From: Pantoea sp. alder81
GTDB taxonomy: Bacteria; Pseudomonadota; Gammaproteobacteria; Enterobacterales; Enterobacteriaceae
NCBI RefSeq assembly: GCF_020179835.1
Contig: NZ_JAIUDA010000004.1
Span: 1-64,000 of the forward strand
Direction of reading: 5' to 3'
Length of the DNA stretch: 64,000 bases
The notes below the pieces were generated by a model that saw only the letters and a program-made list of their open reading frames with translations, had not been told where the DNA came from and made no database searches. The position numbers and the translations under genes were made by a program. Positions 6,636 through 15,609 of the stretch are shown piece after piece. Positions within the stretch are counted from its first letter, which is position 1. Each line of letters begins with the position of its first letter.

Positions 6636-7703
6636 TTATTGCGGAATCACCTTCTCCGCCTTCAGCCGATCAAACAGCCCAGTAAACGAATCCAGCGTTG
6701 AACGATATCCGGTGAAACCCGCCTTACGGCTTTTGCTCATGTCGGTGAACGCTTCCATTGGACGACCCAGATCCGCATCGGTGTGCCACCACGAAGCCAG
6801 CTTATTAATATCCGCCTCACGCAGCTGTTCGCGCGCGGCAATTTCACGCCATTCGTCTGCGGCTTCCTGCATGCGCCCTTCTAATGGCATCATCTGCGCA
6901 GGAAACGCGGCGGCCTCAACGCCAAAGTACGCGGCCAGACGGGGCCACAACCAGTTCCAGCGGAACACATCGCCGTTGACCGCGTTAAAGTCCTGATTCG
7001 CCGCTTCATCCGCTGTCGCTGCCCACAATAACTGCTCCGCCAGCAAACCGGCGTCCGTCACATCCGTAATACCGTTCCACTGCTCGGGCGAGCCGGGGAA
7101 GATAAACGGCCAGCCCTGCTCTCGACACAGCGTGGCATACACCGCCAGCGTCTGACCCATGTTCATGGCATTGCCCAGCGCATAACCGATGATGGTGTGC
7201 GGGCGATGCACGCTCCAGCGATAACCATATTTCCCGGCACCTGCAAAGATTTCATCTTCCTGCGCATAGTAGAAGTTATCGACCGGCTGGCGTCCCTGCT
7301 CTTCGCGGAATGGCGTCACCGGTACCGCGCCTTTGCCATATGCCTCAAACGGGCCCAGATAGTGCTTCAGACCCGTGACCAGCGCCACATGCGAACCCTT
7401 GAGGCGCTCGCCGAGCGCCTCAATCACGTTGCGCACCATGCCGCCGTTAACGCGAATATTCTCTTTTTCATTCTCCTGACGAGACCAGACGCTAAAGAAC
7501 ACCGCATCAGGCTTCTCTTGTGACAGTGCGACGCTGACCGCATTAGCATCGGTGAGATCTGCGGTCAGACTGCGGCAACCCTCAGGGATCGCGCCGCGTC
7601 CACGGGATAATCCAGTGACCTGCCATCCTTCACTTTGCAGTTTTTCCGCCAGCGCACGTCCAATGACGCCGCTGATGCCGACAATTAACGCCTGCTTTTG
7701 CAT
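6636..7703 (-). CDS. PRISE-like NAD(P)-dependent reductase (atypical SDR)
   Basis: A 355-residue extended SDR of the type of progesterone 5-beta-reductase/iridoid synthase, which reduces enone double bonds with NADPH. Visible marks are the N-terminal Rossmann motif VGISGVIG, the motif GLKHYLGPFE that carries the family's lysine, the tyrosine region NFYYAQEDEIF, and the C-terminal GYRSTLDSF. A good ribosome site (GAGGAG) precedes the ATG. It is divergent from a LysR gene 100 bases away, which probably regulates it. The substrate in bacteria is usually unknown. An unsaturated ketone or aldehyde, perhaps plant-derived, is inferred from the family. Confidence 0.82.
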   Translation of the reverse strand: MQKQALIVGISGVIGRALAEKLQSEGWQVTGLSRGRGAIPEGCRSLTADLTDANAVSVALSQEKPDAVFFSVWSRQENEKENIRVNGGMVRNVIEALGERLKGSHVALVTGLKHYLGPFEAYGKGAVPVTPFREEQGRQPVDNFYYAQEDEIFAGAGKYGYRWSVHRPHTIIGYALGNAMNMGQTLAVYATLCREQGWPFIFPGSPEQWNGITDVTDAGLLAEQLLWAATADEAANQDFNAVNGDVFRWNWLWPRLAAYFGVEAAAFPAQMMPLEGRMQEAADEWREIAAREQLREADINKLASWWHTDADLGRPMEAFTDMSKSRKAGFTGYRSTLDSFTGLFDRLKAEKVIPQ

Positions 7704-7803
7704 TTCAATTCTCCTCGGTTTCAGTAATCATTAGCCTAATAGAGAATTTAATTCCTATCTCTGGCTTTAATTCACATCATTCACAACCTGGATTCATGAA
7801 TAG

Positions 7804-8706
7804 ATGCACGATCAGCGCCTGAAAGACATTGTTCCCTTTGTAGCCAGCGTCGAGAGTGGCAGTTTTGCAGCCGCGGCGGAACGTTTGCACCTGACCGGTT
7901 CAGCCGTCAGTAAAAGCGTGACGCGATTAGAAACCCGTCTCGGTTCACGTTTGCTGGAACGCACCACGCGCAGCCTGAAGCTCACCGATGCCGGTAATGC
8001 CTACTATCAAACCTGTCTGCGCATCATGGAGGAGCTGGCCGAAGCTGAAGCGGTGCTGGCAGCGCAGCGCAGCATTCCTTCGGGCAGATTGCGTGTTGCG
8101 GTGCCAAATACTTATGGCCGCCTCGGAGTGATGCCGCTGCTGATTCCGTTTTGTCAGCAACATCCCGAGTTGGAACTCAACCTCACCTTCTCGGATCGTT
8201 TTATCGATTTGTTTGATGAGGGGATCGATGTCGCGGTGCGCATTGGCGGTTCGCCGGATGTACCCGCATCGCTAGGCTGCCGACAGATGGGGCGCGAGCG
8301 CATGGTGTTTTGCGCTGCGCCGGAGTATTTAGCCCGCGCAGGTCGTCCTCGCAACGAAAGCGAGTTGTTGCAGCATCAGGCGATTATGTACGAACGTGTG
8401 GATGGCAGCAGTAAGCCCTGGCTGTTTACCACCGCCGATGGGCATCCGCACTGGCGCAATGTGCCACACCGGATGGCACTGGGCGACGTGGATGCGCAAG
8501 TTCAGGCGCTGTGTGGCGGATTGGGCGTGGCGCAGATGCCCTCGTGGTTGGTGCGCGAGCCGCTGGCGCGCGGTGAACTGGAGATCATCTTGCCGGAACA
8601 ACAACCCGATGGTCTGGCTCTGACGCTGATCTGGCCGCGCCGCAAGCAGTTGTTGCCGAAAGTCGATGCGCTATTGATGGCGCTGGCAGAATTACAGATT
8701 CGCTGA
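7804..8706 (+). CDS. LysR-family regulator divergent from the PRISE-like reductase
   Basis: A 300-residue LysR protein. The N-terminal helix-turn-helix reads FVASVESGSFAAAAERLHLTGSAVSKSVTRLETRLGSRLLERTTR, split over about residues 13-57. The effector domain begins with GRLRVAVPNTYGRL. The CrgA/DsdC-like style of effector domain (LGCRQMGRERMVFCAAPEYLARAG) is common among LysR proteins next to oxidoreductases. It reads away from the PRISE-like gene, the classical LysR layout, so local control of that gene is likely. Confidence 0.88.
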   Translation: MHDQRLKDIVPFVASVESGSFAAAAERLHLTGSAVSKSVTRLETRLGSRLLERTTRSLKLTDAGNAYYQTCLRIMEELAEAEAVLAAQRSIPSGRLRVAVPNTYGRLGVMPLLIPFCQQHPELELNLTFSDRFIDLFDEGIDVAVRIGGSPDVPASLGCRQMGRERMVFCAAPEYLARAGRPRNESELLQHQAIMYERVDGSSKPWLFTTADGHPHWRNVPHRMALGDVDAQVQALCGGLGVAQMPSWLVREPLARGELEIILPEQQPDGLALTLIWPRRKQLLPKVDALLMALAELQIR

Positions 8707-8943
8707 GGTAGGCGGCCTGAAGGCCACCCACACCACGAAGGTCTACAAATCATAACCACCTGCACGTTTTGCACGACGGCCATCGCTAAGTGCACGTTTC
8801 GCATCCGCGCGAGAATGATGGGCAAATTTTGCGGCGGCGCTGATGATGGCGTGTATGATTTGTAGCGTCGCAACCGTTGTGGAAACATTTAGCGAGACGC
8901 AATGTACTGTCCCTCGTTCATAGATGAGCTGAGATTCAACGGC

Positions 8944-9594
8944 TCAGCGGTGATTTAACCGCCGCGATAAGCGATCGCCAAAAAATTGCAGCACCGTCAC
9001 CAACGCCACCAGCACCACGATCACCGTCAGCATCACCTGCATATCAAAGCGCTGATAGCCGTAGCGATAGGCGAGATCACCCAATCCGCCCGCGCCAATG
9101 GCACCCGCCATGGCGGAAGCATTGATCATCGTCACCAGCGTGATGGTAAAGCCACTCACAATGCCGGGGCGCGCTTCTGGCAACAGCACATGCCAGACAA
9201 TATGCCAGCGATGAAAACCCATCGCCTGCGCCGCTTCGGTCAGTCCTTTGTCCACCTCACGCAGACTCACTTCGGCGATGCGCGCAAAAAAGGGCGTCGC
9301 TGCTAAGGTCAGCGGCACCACTGCCGCCCATACGCCATAGGTGGTGCCTACAATCCAGCGGGTAAACGGGATCAGCGCCACCATCAGGATCAAAAAGGGG
9401 ATCGATCGAAACAGATTCACTACCCATCCCAATACACGATTCAACAGCGGGCTGGGAAACAGATCGTCGCGACCCGTTACCACTAAAATCACCGCCATCG
9501 GCAAGCCAATCGCCAGCGCTAAGAGTGATGACACGCCGACCATCAGCAGCGTATCCAGCAGCCCGGTCCATAAACGATCAAGACTCAGTGACAT
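8944..9594 (-). CDS. MetI-like ABC transporter permease
   Basis: A 216-residue inner-membrane permease with five to six hydrophobic segments and the MetI-type ATPase-contact loop (LTEAAQAMGFHRWHIVWHVLLPEA). MetI proteins are about 217 residues, so it is full length. It overlaps the MetN-like gene by 17 bases and has GGAGG upstream of its ATG. It is the last gene of the six-gene sulfur operon. With the MetQ-like binding protein and MetN-like ATPase it forms a complete importer. The flavin enzymes in the operon suggest the cargo is an organosulfur compound rather than methionine itself. Confidence 0.87.
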   Translation of the reverse strand: MSLSLDRLWTGLLDTLLMVGVSSLLALAIGLPMAVILVVTGRDDLFPSPLLNRVLGWVVNLFRSIPFLILMVALIPFTRWIVGTTYGVWAAVVPLTLAATPFFARIAEVSLREVDKGLTEAAQAMGFHRWHIVWHVLLPEARPGIVSGFTITLVTMINASAMAGAIGAGGLGDLAYRYGYQRFDMQVMLTVIVVLVALVTVLQFFGDRLSRRLNHR

Positions 9595-10678
9595 AACCTG
9601 TTACCTCCAGTTGATCCGCTGAGTCTGTCAGCAAGTCATATACCTGCGCCGCATCATGGTGGGCATCCAGCAGCAACAGCAGTTGCCCGGTGGGCTTACG
9701 CTCAACCCACTCGACCGCGCTATAAATCAGCGTTAACGCACCCGGCACGCGTGCGCTGATCGCCGCCAGATCGGGTTGCGCGCCCTGACCGCTGTAGCGT
9801 AATCGCACCAGTAAACGTGAATCAGGCTGCTGGCGCGTCGGCGTCAGTAGCGGTTGCAGTGCTTCAGGCAGCGCCGCAAACTGCGGGTTGAGCAACTGCC
9901 GCGTGGTCTCCTGTTGCGGATCGCTGTAGACCTGCCACACCGGGCCGCGCTCAATGATTTCACCCTGATCGATTACCGCCACCTGGTGACAGAGATCGTG
10001 CACCACATCCATTTCATGGGTGATCAGCACAATGGTGATGTGCCGCTGCTGATTGATTTTTTTCAACAGCGCCAGAATTGAACGCGTGGTTTCGGGATCG
10101 AGTGCCGAGGTCGCTTCGTCACACAGCAACAACTCAGGGTCGTGCACCAACGCGCGCGCAATGCCGACACGCTGTTTCTGTCCGCCAGAAAGTTGTGCAG
10201 GCCATGCGTTTTGGCGCGCCTCCAGCCCCACCAGCGCCAGCAGTTCATCCACCTTCTGCCGCCGCTGTTGCGCGGGCACGCCCGCCACTTTCAACGGCAA
10301 CTCAATGTTTTCCCGAACGGTTTTCGCCGACAACAGATTAAAATGCTGGAAGATCATCCCGGTGCGACGACGCCACGCCACCAGTTCGCGGTCGGTTAAA
10401 CTGCTGAGGTCGATACCATCAATCACCACCGTTCCCTGGGTGGGCCTTTCCAGACGATTGAGGCAGCGAATCAGCGTGGATTTTCCCGCGCCGCTGCGGC
10501 CAATAATGCCAAAGATCTCACCGCGCTTAACCTGCAAATCGATCTCCTTCAGCGCCTCCTGCGTCTGTCCGGCATAACGTTTGCTCAGCGCACGAATCTG
10601 CACGTGCGCCTTGCCAGGCACATCCACGGTGGGCGTCAGCAGCGCATCATGTTCGCCGGGAATCGTCAGGCTCACCAT
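9578..10678 (-). CDS. MetN-like ABC transporter ATPase
   Basis: A 366-residue ATPase. Walker A is GRSGAGKST (about residue 58), the signature LSGGQKQR, Walker B LLLCDEATSALD, and the switch histidine VLITHEMDV. After about residue 260 a C-terminal domain follows that resembles the ligand-sensing NIL domain of MetN. The N-terminus is about 25 residues longer than in MetN (MVSLTIPGEHDALLTPTVDVPG), a feature of this copy. It lies two bases after the binding-protein stop codon and overlaps the permease gene. Confidence 0.88.
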   Translation of the reverse strand: MVSLTIPGEHDALLTPTVDVPGKAHVQIRALSKRYAGQTQEALKEIDLQVKRGEIFGIIGRSGAGKSTLIRCLNRLERPTQGTVVIDGIDLSSLTDRELVAWRRRTGMIFQHFNLLSAKTVRENIELPLKVAGVPAQQRRQKVDELLALVGLEARQNAWPAQLSGGQKQRVGIARALVHDPELLLCDEATSALDPETTRSILALLKKINQQRHITIVLITHEMDVVHDLCHQVAVIDQGEIIERGPVWQVYSDPQQETTRQLLNPQFAALPEALQPLLTPTRQQPDSRLLVRLRYSGQGAQPDLAAISARVPGALTLIYSAVEWVERKPTGQLLLLLDAHHDAAQVYDLLTDSADQLEVTGYVTES

Positions 10679-10680
10679 CC

Positions 10681-11481
10681 TTACTGGCTCCAGCCCGGCT
10701 GATACAGCTTGCCGTAAAAATCATCCAGTTTGGCGCGTACCACCTGAGAGTGCTGGTAAATATCGACAAACTTCTTCAGACGCGGATCGTCCTGATGTCC
10801 TTCGCGCACCACGAACTGAATCACATACTCTGGATGTTCGAGGCCATCAAACAGCAGCGCATTGTTGGGATCGATGGTTTTCGACAAACGCAGATAGTGC
10901 GGATAGCCTTGCGCCAAATCGACTTCATCCAGCGAACGCGACAGTTGTACCGCTTCGACTTCGATGATCTTCAGATGCTTCGGATTGCTGGCAATATCAT
11001 CCACGGTGGATTTCAGGCCCGCACCCGGCTTGAGAGTGATCAGCTGCGCCTTCTGCAGCAGCAGCAGCCCGCGTGCGCCATTGATGGGATCGTTGGCAAT
11101 CGCCACCGTACCGCCGTCAGGGATCTGATCAATGGCAGTATGTTTTTTCGAATAAAGACCAATGTTATTGATGATGGCCGGCGCATAGGGCACCAGGTGG
11201 AAACCGCCCTGCTGATTGGCGTTTTCAAGGAAGGGTTTGTGCTGGAACAGGTTCACATCAATGTCGCCGTTCTCCACGCTGACATTCGGTGCGGTCCAGT
11301 CTGTGAACTCCACCAGCTGCACCTCAAGCCCCTGTTTTTTGGCTTCGGCCACGGCGGTTTCAAGCGGTGGCGCGAAGGCTGCTGTGGTACCCACTTTCAG
11401 CGGGCCGCTGTAATCATTGGCGGCAAATGCGCCGAAGGTCAAAATCGAGGCGCTGAGCGCCAGTACCTGTGCAATCTTCAT
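10681..11481 (-). CDS. MetQ/NlpA-family substrate-binding protein
   Basis: A 266-residue exported solute-binding protein of the NlpA family. Typical segments are PLKVGTTAAFAPPLE, DWTAPNVSVENGDIDVNLFQHKPFLE and PDGGTVAIANDPINGARGL. The signal peptide ends AFA/ANDYSG and lacks the lipobox cysteine found in MetQ, so the protein should be freely periplasmic rather than lipid-anchored. It follows the NtaA-like monooxygenase by 20 bases. Family members in sulfur-starvation operons bind organosulfur ligands. The actual ligand cannot be read from sequence. Confidence 0.85.
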   Translation of the reverse strand: MKIAQVLALSASILTFGAFAANDYSGPLKVGTTAAFAPPLETAVAEAKKQGLEVQLVEFTDWTAPNVSVENGDIDVNLFQHKPFLENANQQGGFHLVPYAPAIINNIGLYSKKHTAIDQIPDGGTVAIANDPINGARGLLLLQKAQLITLKPGAGLKSTVDDIASNPKHLKIIEVEAVQLSRSLDEVDLAQGYPHYLRLSKTIDPNNALLFDGLEHPEYVIQFVVREGHQDDPRLKKFVDIYQHSQVVRAKLDDFYGKLYQPGWSQ

Positions 11482-11501
11482 ATCAAATCCCTGAGGTTAA
11501 A

Positions 11502-12863
11502 TTAACGAATATTTTGAGCGGGACGCCAGCGCGCCGCCGGGTGGCGATCGGGCAAACGGTCCTGCTGCTGGAATATTTTTTGTCGTAAGCTGCCGGGCTG
11601 ATAGGCGGTTTTATAACGACCGCGCTGTTGCAACTCCGGCACCACCAGATCGATAAAATCGCGGTAGCTTTGCGGATTCAGGATGCGCGTCAGGTTAAAA
11701 CCATCGATGCCACCTTCATCGATCCATTCAATCAACGCATCCGCCACCTGCGAAGGGTTGCCGACAATCAGCGGATAACGGCTGCCCATGGCGTGCTGCG
11801 CCAGCAAGCGACGGCGTGTCCAGCCGTTGAACGCCTTACTCACCGATTCAATGGCGCGCGTGTCGCCGCTTTGGATAGGTTCATCCAGACCAAACGCCGC
11901 CAGATCCAAGCCAATCGAACTTGAGAAGTGTGCAATACCCGCTTCCGGGCTGGCATATTCGAGGTAGCTGCGATGCTTTTCCTGCGCTTCGCGTTCAGTG
12001 GGCGCGACAATCACGCTGACACCCATAAAAATGCGCAGATCGTCAGCATGTCGTCCTGCCGCCACCGCCGCCTGACGTAAACGTGTGGATTGCTCGCGCA
12101 TCGCCGCCGGTGAAGCCGCATTCACAAACGAGCACTCAGCGTGGCGTGCGGCGAACTGCACCCCGCGCGTCGATGAACCCGCCTGAAACAGCAGCGGTGT
12201 GCGTTGCGGTGAGGGGCTGCTCAGGTGATAACCCTGCACCTGATAGAACTCGCCCTGATGATTGATTGCATGGATCTTGCTGGCATCGGCGTACAGCCGT
12301 TTGGCTTTGTTCGCTTGCAATGCATCATCCTGCCAGCTGCCTTCCCACAGTTGATAAGCCACATCGAGGAATTCATCCGCCTGGTCATAGCGGCGGTCAT
12401 GATCTTGAAGCTGCTTCTGGCCCATGGCGCGTGCGGCGCTGTCGAGATAGCCGGTGACAATATTCCAGCCAATGCGTCCCTGGGTGAGGTGATCGAGCGT
12501 CGAGAAACGGCGAGCAAACGGATACGGCGCTTCATAGCTGAGGTTAGCGGTGACGCCAAAGCCGAGATGTTGCGTTACGCTCGCCATGCCGGAAATCAGC
12601 ATCAAGGGATCGTTGACTGGCAACTGGATCGACTCGCTGGCGGTCAAGCCAATGCCATCTTGATACACATCGTAGACACCGAGAATGTCAGCGATAAACA
12701 GGCCGTCAAACAGGCCGCGTTCCAGCAGACGTGCCAGATCCAGCCAATACGTCAGCGAATTGAAATCCACCGAACGATCGTCTGGATGCGTCCACATCCC
12801 ATGATGGATGTGCCCCACGCAGTTCATATTGAATGCGTTCAGCAGAATGTGTTGCTGGCTCAT
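11502..12863 (-). CDS. NtaA/SnaA/DszA-family FMN-dependent monooxygenase
   Basis: A 453-residue member of the bacterial luciferase-like group that oxidises sulfones, nitrilotriacetate and similar compounds with reduced FMN from a partner reductase. Family segments are HGMWTHPDD near the start, GLFDGLFIADILGVYDVYQ, RRFSTLDHLTQGRIGWNIVT, and LFQAGSSTRGVQFAARHAE. The start ATG overlaps the preceding stop as ATGA (12860-12863). Preceded by two SfnB/DszC-like genes and followed by a MetQNI-like importer, it likely releases sulfite from an imported sulfonate or sulfone. No flavin reductase gene is in this operon, so reduced FMN must come from elsewhere. Confidence 0.87.
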   Translation of the reverse strand: MSQQHILLNAFNMNCVGHIHHGMWTHPDDRSVDFNSLTYWLDLARLLERGLFDGLFIADILGVYDVYQDGIGLTASESIQLPVNDPLMLISGMASVTQHLGFGVTANLSYEAPYPFARRFSTLDHLTQGRIGWNIVTGYLDSAARAMGQKQLQDHDRRYDQADEFLDVAYQLWEGSWQDDALQANKAKRLYADASKIHAINHQGEFYQVQGYHLSSPSPQRTPLLFQAGSSTRGVQFAARHAECSFVNAASPAAMREQSTRLRQAAVAAGRHADDLRIFMGVSVIVAPTEREAQEKHRSYLEYASPEAGIAHFSSSIGLDLAAFGLDEPIQSGDTRAIESVSKAFNGWTRRRLLAQHAMGSRYPLIVGNPSQVADALIEWIDEGGIDGFNLTRILNPQSYRDFIDLVVPELQQRGRYKTAYQPGSLRQKIFQQQDRLPDRHPAARWRPAQNIR

Positions 12864-14062
12864 ATTGTCCCCCGGCGCGGCGGCAGCACATCGTTGAGCA
12901 GATAGTTGCCAATCGCCGGATATTTCCAGCGCACTGGATCATGTAGCGTGTGGGTACGCGCATTGCGCCAATGGCGATCAAAATGGTGCTCTCGCAAGCT
13001 GGCGCGCGATCCGCCTAACTCAAACAGCAGATTGCCGGCTTCCAGCGACACTTCGGTGGTCCAGGCGCGCGCTTTCGCCACTTCTATTGAGGCACGCGCA
13101 ACGTTTTCCGCCGTTGCTTCACGCTTCGCAGCGTCTACCGCCTCTCCAGCGACAGCCAGCAATGCATCACCGGCACTCAGTCGTGCCGCCATTCGGCCAA
13201 TGCGATCCAGCGTGAGCGGATCCTCGCTGGCTTTTGTCACGCCGCTGTCCGGCCACGGCCGCGCACGTTCACGCACAAAGCTCAGCAGGTCGTTAAACGC
13301 CTCACGCGCGATACCCTGATCCACTGCGGCATGCATAATCTGCGCGAACGGGCCAACGGTGGTTGGTCTTTCAAACGCGGTTTGGAACGGCACCACATCT
13401 TCTGCGGCAATCGCCACCTCGCGGAACTGCACGCTGCCGCTGCCGGTGGTGCGCTGACCAAAGCCGCTCCAGTCATCAATCACCGTCACACCAGGCTGCT
13501 GGCGCGGGACAAACACCAACTGCTCTTTACCGTCATCGGCCAGCGCTAAAGTGGGAATACGATCGGCGAACAGCGCCCCCGTGGCATAAAACTTATCGCC
13601 GTTGAGGCGTAAACCTTCGGCATGCTGCGTGATAGCGGTGGATCGTTGATGGGCGGTGGGCGAACTGAACTCGGCTAAGGCATTACCCAGATGCACCCCG
13701 GCTGATACTTCGGCGTAAAGTCGCTGCTGCTGCGCTTCACTGCCGTTGACACGTAACACTTCCAGCGCATAAAAGTGATTTTGCGGCACCTGGCCGATTG
13801 AGCCATCTGCTGCACTGAGAATCACGAAGATCTCAGCCAGTTCGGCGGTGGAAATGGCGATGCCGCCATGTTCGCGCGGCACGGTGATGGCACCGAGGCC
13901 CGACTCAAAATAGCGCTGCAGTTCTGCATGCGGTAGCTCGCGCTCGAAATCGCGCTGCGCCGCACCGCTGCGGAAGCGCTCAGCAAGGCTGTACGCGACT
14001 TCCAGCGCATGTGCTGCACTGCTGATACGCTGCGCACGCTGTTTGGCGGAAACCTGCGTCAT
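12860..14062 (-). CDS. SfnB/DszC-like acyl-CoA-dehydrogenase-fold monooxygenase, second copy
   Basis: A 400-residue flavoprotein of the acyl-CoA dehydrogenase fold. Members such as SfnB and DszC act in sulfone/sulfide oxidation rather than on acyl-CoA. Typical blocks are AITVPREHGGIAISTAELAEIF, SIGQVPQNHFYALE, LNGDKFYATGALFADRIP, DDWSGFGQRTTGSGSV, and the C-terminal RNARTHTLHDPVRWKY. It starts nine bases after its paralogue with GGAGTTACC before the ATG. The two copies share the same motifs throughout, so they are an old tandem duplication. The two products may form a mixed complex or handle different substrates. Confidence 0.85.
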   Translation of the reverse strand: MTQVSAKQRAQRISSAAHALEVAYSLAERFRSGAAQRDFERELPHAELQRYFESGLGAITVPREHGGIAISTAELAEIFVILSAADGSIGQVPQNHFYALEVLRVNGSEAQQQRLYAEVSAGVHLGNALAEFSSPTAHQRSTAITQHAEGLRLNGDKFYATGALFADRIPTLALADDGKEQLVFVPRQQPGVTVIDDWSGFGQRTTGSGSVQFREVAIAAEDVVPFQTAFERPTTVGPFAQIMHAAVDQGIAREAFNDLLSFVRERARPWPDSGVTKASEDPLTLDRIGRMAARLSAGDALLAVAGEAVDAAKREATAENVARASIEVAKARAWTTEVSLEAGNLLFELGGSRASLREHHFDRHWRNARTHTLHDPVRWKYPAIGNYLLNDVLPPRRGTI

Positions 14063-14071
14063 GGTAACTCC

Positions 14072-15277
14072 TTAAATCCAGGCATGACGCGCAGGCAGCA
14101 CGTCGTTGAGGTAATAGTTGCCGATGGCGTGATGCTTCCAGCGAACGGGATCGTGCAACGTATGGGTGCGCGCATTCCGCCAGTGCCGATCAAGGCCATG
14201 ACGCAGCAGCGTGGCGCGGCTGCCGCCCCATTCCAGCAGTTTCTCGCTGGCGCGGAGTGCGATCTCGGTGGTGAGCACTTTGGCTTCTGCCACCGCAATC
14301 GAGGCGCGCGCGCAGTTTTCAGCAGTGAGTGACTGCTGATCGATGCTATCAATCACGCGGGCGGCACGGGCCAACAGCGCATTGGCTGCACTCAGCTCGG
14401 TACTGATGCGCCCGACGTCGGCGAGGATATAGGGATCGTCGGCATTACGACTGACTCCGGCATCGACCCATGGACGGGAACTGCTGCGCACGAACGCCAG
14501 CGCCTCATCCAGCGCCCCCTGCGCGATCCCGGCATCGATGGCAGCCTGAATCAGCTGAGATACCGCACCGCGCAGCGTGGGTTTTTCGGCTGCAGGCAGC
14601 GGCATGGTTAGCGCCGCCTCCACCGTAACCTGCTGCAGTTTCACTGTGCCGCTGGCGGTGGTGCGCTGTCCGATGCCTGACCAATCATCAATAACTTCCA
14701 CCCCCTCAGCAGGCAGTGGAATAAACGCCATCACCGGCTGTTCAGCGTGAAACGCCGTGGTGGCAAGCACGTCCGCGAACAACGCACCAGTGGAATAGAA
14801 CTTTTCGCCCGTCAGCTGCAAATCCTGTGACGTTGTCACCAGCTGTGCCTGTACATCCCGCGTATGTTGGGTGTTTTTCTCTGGCCCGCCATTACCCAGA
14901 CGTTGACCCTGCACCACTTTGCTCAACAAAAACTGCTGCTGTGCCGCGCTGCCTTCGCCAAGAATGAATTGAATTAAACCAAAATGATTTTGCGGAATTT
15001 GCCCCAGCGAAGGGTCGCTGGCCGAGATCACGCGAAAGACTTCCGCCACGGTCTGGAACGACAATCCGCCACCGCCGAACTCGCGCGGCACGCTAATACT
15101 GCCGAGCCCCAATTGGGTGAACTGATTGAGCAGTTCACGCGGATAAATACGCTGCTGGTCGCGTTCTACCGCACCGGCCAACGCCTGCTCTGCCAGATGT
15201 TGAGCGGCGGCAATGGCTTCTGCATCGGTGGTTATCACCGCAGCGCGCGGCGTTAAGGAATCACTGTTTTGCGTCAT
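14072..15277 (-). CDS. SfnB/DszC-like monooxygenase, first copy
   Basis: A 401-residue paralogue of the next gene, with the same blocks: SISVPREFGGGGLSFQTVAEVF, SLGQIPQNHFGLIQFI, LTGEKFYSTGALFADVL, DDWSGIGQRTTASGTV and RNARTHTLHDPVRWKH. It is the first gene of the six-gene operon that ends at 8944. The 295 bases in front hold the operon's control region, including a long interrupted palindrome at 15411-15445. Sulfate-starvation control (CysB/Cbl type) is usual for such operons, but I cannot identify a site for it with confidence. Confidence 0.85.
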   Translation of the reverse strand: MTQNSDSLTPRAAVITTDAEAIAAAQHLAEQALAGAVERDQQRIYPRELLNQFTQLGLGSISVPREFGGGGLSFQTVAEVFRVISASDPSLGQIPQNHFGLIQFILGEGSAAQQQFLLSKVVQGQRLGNGGPEKNTQHTRDVQAQLVTTSQDLQLTGEKFYSTGALFADVLATTAFHAEQPVMAFIPLPAEGVEVIDDWSGIGQRTTASGTVKLQQVTVEAALTMPLPAAEKPTLRGAVSQLIQAAIDAGIAQGALDEALAFVRSSSRPWVDAGVSRNADDPYILADVGRISTELSAANALLARAARVIDSIDQQSLTAENCARASIAVAEAKVLTTEIALRASEKLLEWGGSRATLLRHGLDRHWRNARTHTLHDPVRWKHHAIGNYYLNDVLPARHAWI

Positions 15278-15572
15278 GTTTTATTTCACTTTTTACCGCG
15301 CAGTGAATAATAAGCCCGCTCTTTAGTGAGCCGCAGGCCATGGAATGTATAAAGAATTGAACGGGATATTAATCAGGGGGGATAAAACAAGTAAATAGCG
15401 TGGGTTATGCTATATCTGGCAATCCGTTGCCACTAATCAGATATACCATCATCAAGCCCTGGGATAATAAGGAATACGCGGAGAGCAGCAAGCGCGCTGA
15501 AAATAAATGCCGAGAAAAGTCTTAATAGCAATTAACACTAATGATGGTTAAAAAACGCATTAATAAAATAAA
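15278..15572. promoter_or_regulatory. Control region of the organosulfur operon
   Basis: No gene is visible in this AT-rich gap of about 300 bases. It holds an interrupted palindrome at 15411-15445: outer arms TATATCTG (15411-15418) and CAGATATA (15438-15445), inner arms GGCAA (15418-15422) and TTGCC (15427-15431). That lies about 134 bases before the first SfnB-like start, a plausible distance for an activator site. The T-rich stretch at its right end belongs to the terminator of the next gene. Confidence 0.5.
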
Positions 15573-15604
15573 ATGCCCAGTAGCGAGATGATGGTACTGG
15601 GCAT
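15573..15604 (-). terminator. Rho-independent terminator of the unknown 473-residue gene
   Basis: On the minus strand ATGCCCAGTA (15604-15595) pairs perfectly with TACTGGGCAT (15582-15573). It is followed by TTTATTTTATTAA. A ten-pair stem plus U-rich tail six bases past the stop codon is a convincing intrinsic terminator. Confidence 0.85.
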
Positions 15605-15609
15605 CGTGT

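Noticed and set aside
8707..8943. Gene remnant or repeat element between the LysR gene and the MetI-like gene (repeated TGCACGTTTYGCA at about 8761 and 8791)
   Set aside because: Two short imperfect copies only, with no coding similarity I can see. Reported as an empty gap with a small hairpin GCTGAG/CTCAGC at 8928-8948.
15411..15445. Sigma-54 promoter for the organosulfur operon (TGGCAACGGATTGCC on the minus strand), expected from SfnR-type control
   Set aside because: The GG to GC spacing is one base short of the strict sigma-54 requirement, and the bases are part of a palindrome that explains them better.
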